Below, one piece after another: positions 6,958 to 8,033 of a DNA stretch of 8,033 nt (the stretch's first letter is position 1; every line of letters begins with the position of its first letter). A model generated the notes under the pieces. It did no database searches. It saw only the letters and a program-made list of their open reading frames with translations, and was not told the DNA's origin. Location: assembly GCA_043752345.1 (NCBI GenBank), contig JAYUYT010000004.1, positions 1 through 8,033 on the forward strand. Direction: 5' to 3'. Made by a program: the position numbers and the translations under genes. The stretch comes from VFJL01 sp043752345. Its GTDB lineage: Bacteria > Pseudomonadota > Gammaproteobacteria > Burkholderiales > Nitrosomonadaceae.

Positions 6958-8033
6958 ATGCCCGAGAACTCTTACCCGAAGAAACAAGAGGCTGATCTTC
7001 GTTTTCACAGTCAGATTACACGCAATGCCATAGCGCTGATACTGGCAGGTGGGCGCGGCAGTCGTTTGCAACAGCTCACGGATTGGCGTGCGAAGCCCGC
7101 GGTGCCATTCGGCGGCAAATTTCGCATCATTGATTTCCCCCTTTCCAATTGCGTCAATTCCGGTATCCGCCGCATCGGTGTTGCCACCCAGTACAAATCG
7201 CAGAGCCTGATCAGCCATATCCAGCACGGCTGGGGTTTTCTTGATGGCCGCTTCAAGGAGTTCGTCGAGTTGCTGCCTGCGCAGCAGCGGATTGAGGAGG
7301 CCTGGTATCAGGGAACTGCAGATGCGGTATTCCAGAATCTTGACATCCTGCGCCGCCATGAGCCGAAATACGTATTGATTCTGGGAGGCGATCATGTTTA
7401 TAAAATGGACTACAGCAAGCTGCTAGCCGAACATGTGGAAAAATCCGCCGATATGACCGTGGCCTGCCTGGAGGTGCCGCTAGAAGAGGCGAGCGCTTTC
7501 GGTGTCATGAGCGCCAATGATGAAATGCGCATCACCAGTTTTGCCGAAAAACCCGCGAACCCGGAACCCATTCCCGGCCAATCGGGGCAGGCGCTCGTCA
7601 GCATGGGGATTTACGTATTCAACGCCACCTTTCTTTTCGAACACTTGATCCGCGATCATGATGATCGCAGTTCATCGCACGATTTCGGCAAGGACCTGAT
7701 TCCGTACCTGGTGCCTCGCCATCGGGTGTTTGCCCACCGTTTCTCTGACAGTTGCGTCAATATGGTCTCGGGTGTGCCGTATTGGCGGGACGTGGGCACG
7801 GTCGATGCCTACTGGGAGGCTAATCTTGGTCTCACTCACGTGACCCCGGAACTCAACTTGTACGACGAGGACTGGCCGATCTGGACCCACCAGGAACAAC
7901 TGCCGCCCGCCAAGTTCGTGTTTGATGACGAGGATCGGCGTGGTCAGGCGCTGGACTCAATGGTATCGGGCGGTTGTATCATCAGCGGGTCGACGGTACG
8001 CCGCTCCGTACTGTTTTCCAATGTGCAGGTTCG
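6958..8033 (+). CDS. glgC: Glucose-1-phosphate adenylyltransferase (ADP-glucose pyrophosphorylase), 3' end beyond window
   Basis: GlgC makes ADP-glucose and pyrophosphate from glucose-1-phosphate and ATP, the committed and usually allosterically controlled step of bacterial glycogen synthesis. The visible 358 codons (E. coli GlgC has 431 residues) show the nucleotide-binding ILAGGRGSRL (28-37), RAKPAVPFGGKFRIIDF (44-60) and WYQGTADAV (116-124). GGDHVYK has D145, matching catalytic Asp142 of E. coli, and FAEKPANP has K198, matching the glucose-1-phosphate-binding Lys195. SMGIYVF and PYWRDVGT follow. The last visible residues, with VSGGCIISGS, begin the C-terminal left-handed beta-helix. W43 occupies the place of E. 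coli Lys39, a fructose-1,6-bisphosphate activator contact. The start is set by a good Shine-Dalgarno and a normal N-terminus. The gene is divergent from the glgB operon and so can be controlled separately. Truncation is only by the window edge; the frame is intact. Confidence 0.97.
   Translation, partial: MPENSYPKKQEADLRFHSQITRNAIALILAGGRGSRLQQLTDWRAKPAVPFGGKFRIIDFPLSNCVNSGIRRIGVATQYKSQSLISHIQHGWGFLDGRFKEFVELLPAQQRIEEAWYQGTADAVFQNLDILRRHEPKYVLILGGDHVYKMDYSKLLAEHVEKSADMTVACLEVPLEEASAFGVMSANDEMRITSFAEKPANPEPIPGQSGQALVSMGIYVFNATFLFEHLIRDHDDRSSSHDFGKDLIPYLVPRHRVFAHRFSDSCVNMVSGVPYWRDVGTVDAYWEANLGLTHVTPELNLYDEDWPIWTHQEQLPPAKFVFDDEDRRGQALDSMVSGGCIISGSTVRRSVLFSNVQV

Noticed and set aside
6898..7395. 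165-codon minus-strand open frame opposite the start of glgC
   Set aside because: Antisense to conserved glgC motifs and runs into the palindrome; no coding evidence of its own.

Overview
This window is a glycogen-storage locus from a moderately GC-rich proteobacterium. The protein sequences read as betaproteobacterial: the thiolase closely resembles BktB of Cupriavidus as I remember it, and GlgC has the proteobacterial ADP-glucose pyrophosphorylase signature. The exact lineage cannot be fixed from sequence alone; a member of the Nitrosomonadales or a related order is a guess.

Layout. Four genes run on the minus strand in the order glgB (glycogen branching enzyme), a bktB-like beta-ketothiolase, pgi (glucose-6-phosphate isomerase) and glgA (glycogen synthase). 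They are tightly packed: glgB and the thiolase share an ATGA stop/start overlap, and the next two gaps are about 30 bp each, so they probably form one operon. Divergent to them, on the plus strand, is glgC (ADP-glucose pyrophosphorylase), cut off by the right edge after 358 codons. The divergent intergenic region (6819-6957) holds a 59-bp near-perfect palindrome with 19-bp arms. It also holds a good Shine-Dalgarno and a possible extended -10 for glgC. A TATAAT hexamer lies just inside the long form of glgB. Immediately after the glgA stop, at the left edge, is a heptanucleotide tandem repeat (AGTAGGA, 13 perfect copies plus a variant) that continues out of the window.

How the genes work together. 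Pgi interconverts fructose-6-phosphate and glucose-6-phosphate. After a phosphoglucomutase step not encoded here, GlgC makes ADP-glucose, GlgA polymerises it into alpha-1,4-glucan and GlgB adds alpha-1,6 branches. The thiolase does not belong to this pathway. It condenses or cleaves short-chain acyl-CoAs and is typical of polyhydroxyalkanoate synthesis or fatty-acid metabolism. Its position inside the glycogen operon is the most unusual biological feature here and suggests possible co-expression of two carbon-reserve routes.

The window is otherwise a well-understood metabolic region. I see no RNA genes, CRISPR arrays, phage genes or transposase genes, and no evidence for a wholly new system. 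The points worth a second look are the thiolase placement, the palindrome between the divergent promoters and the heptamer array.
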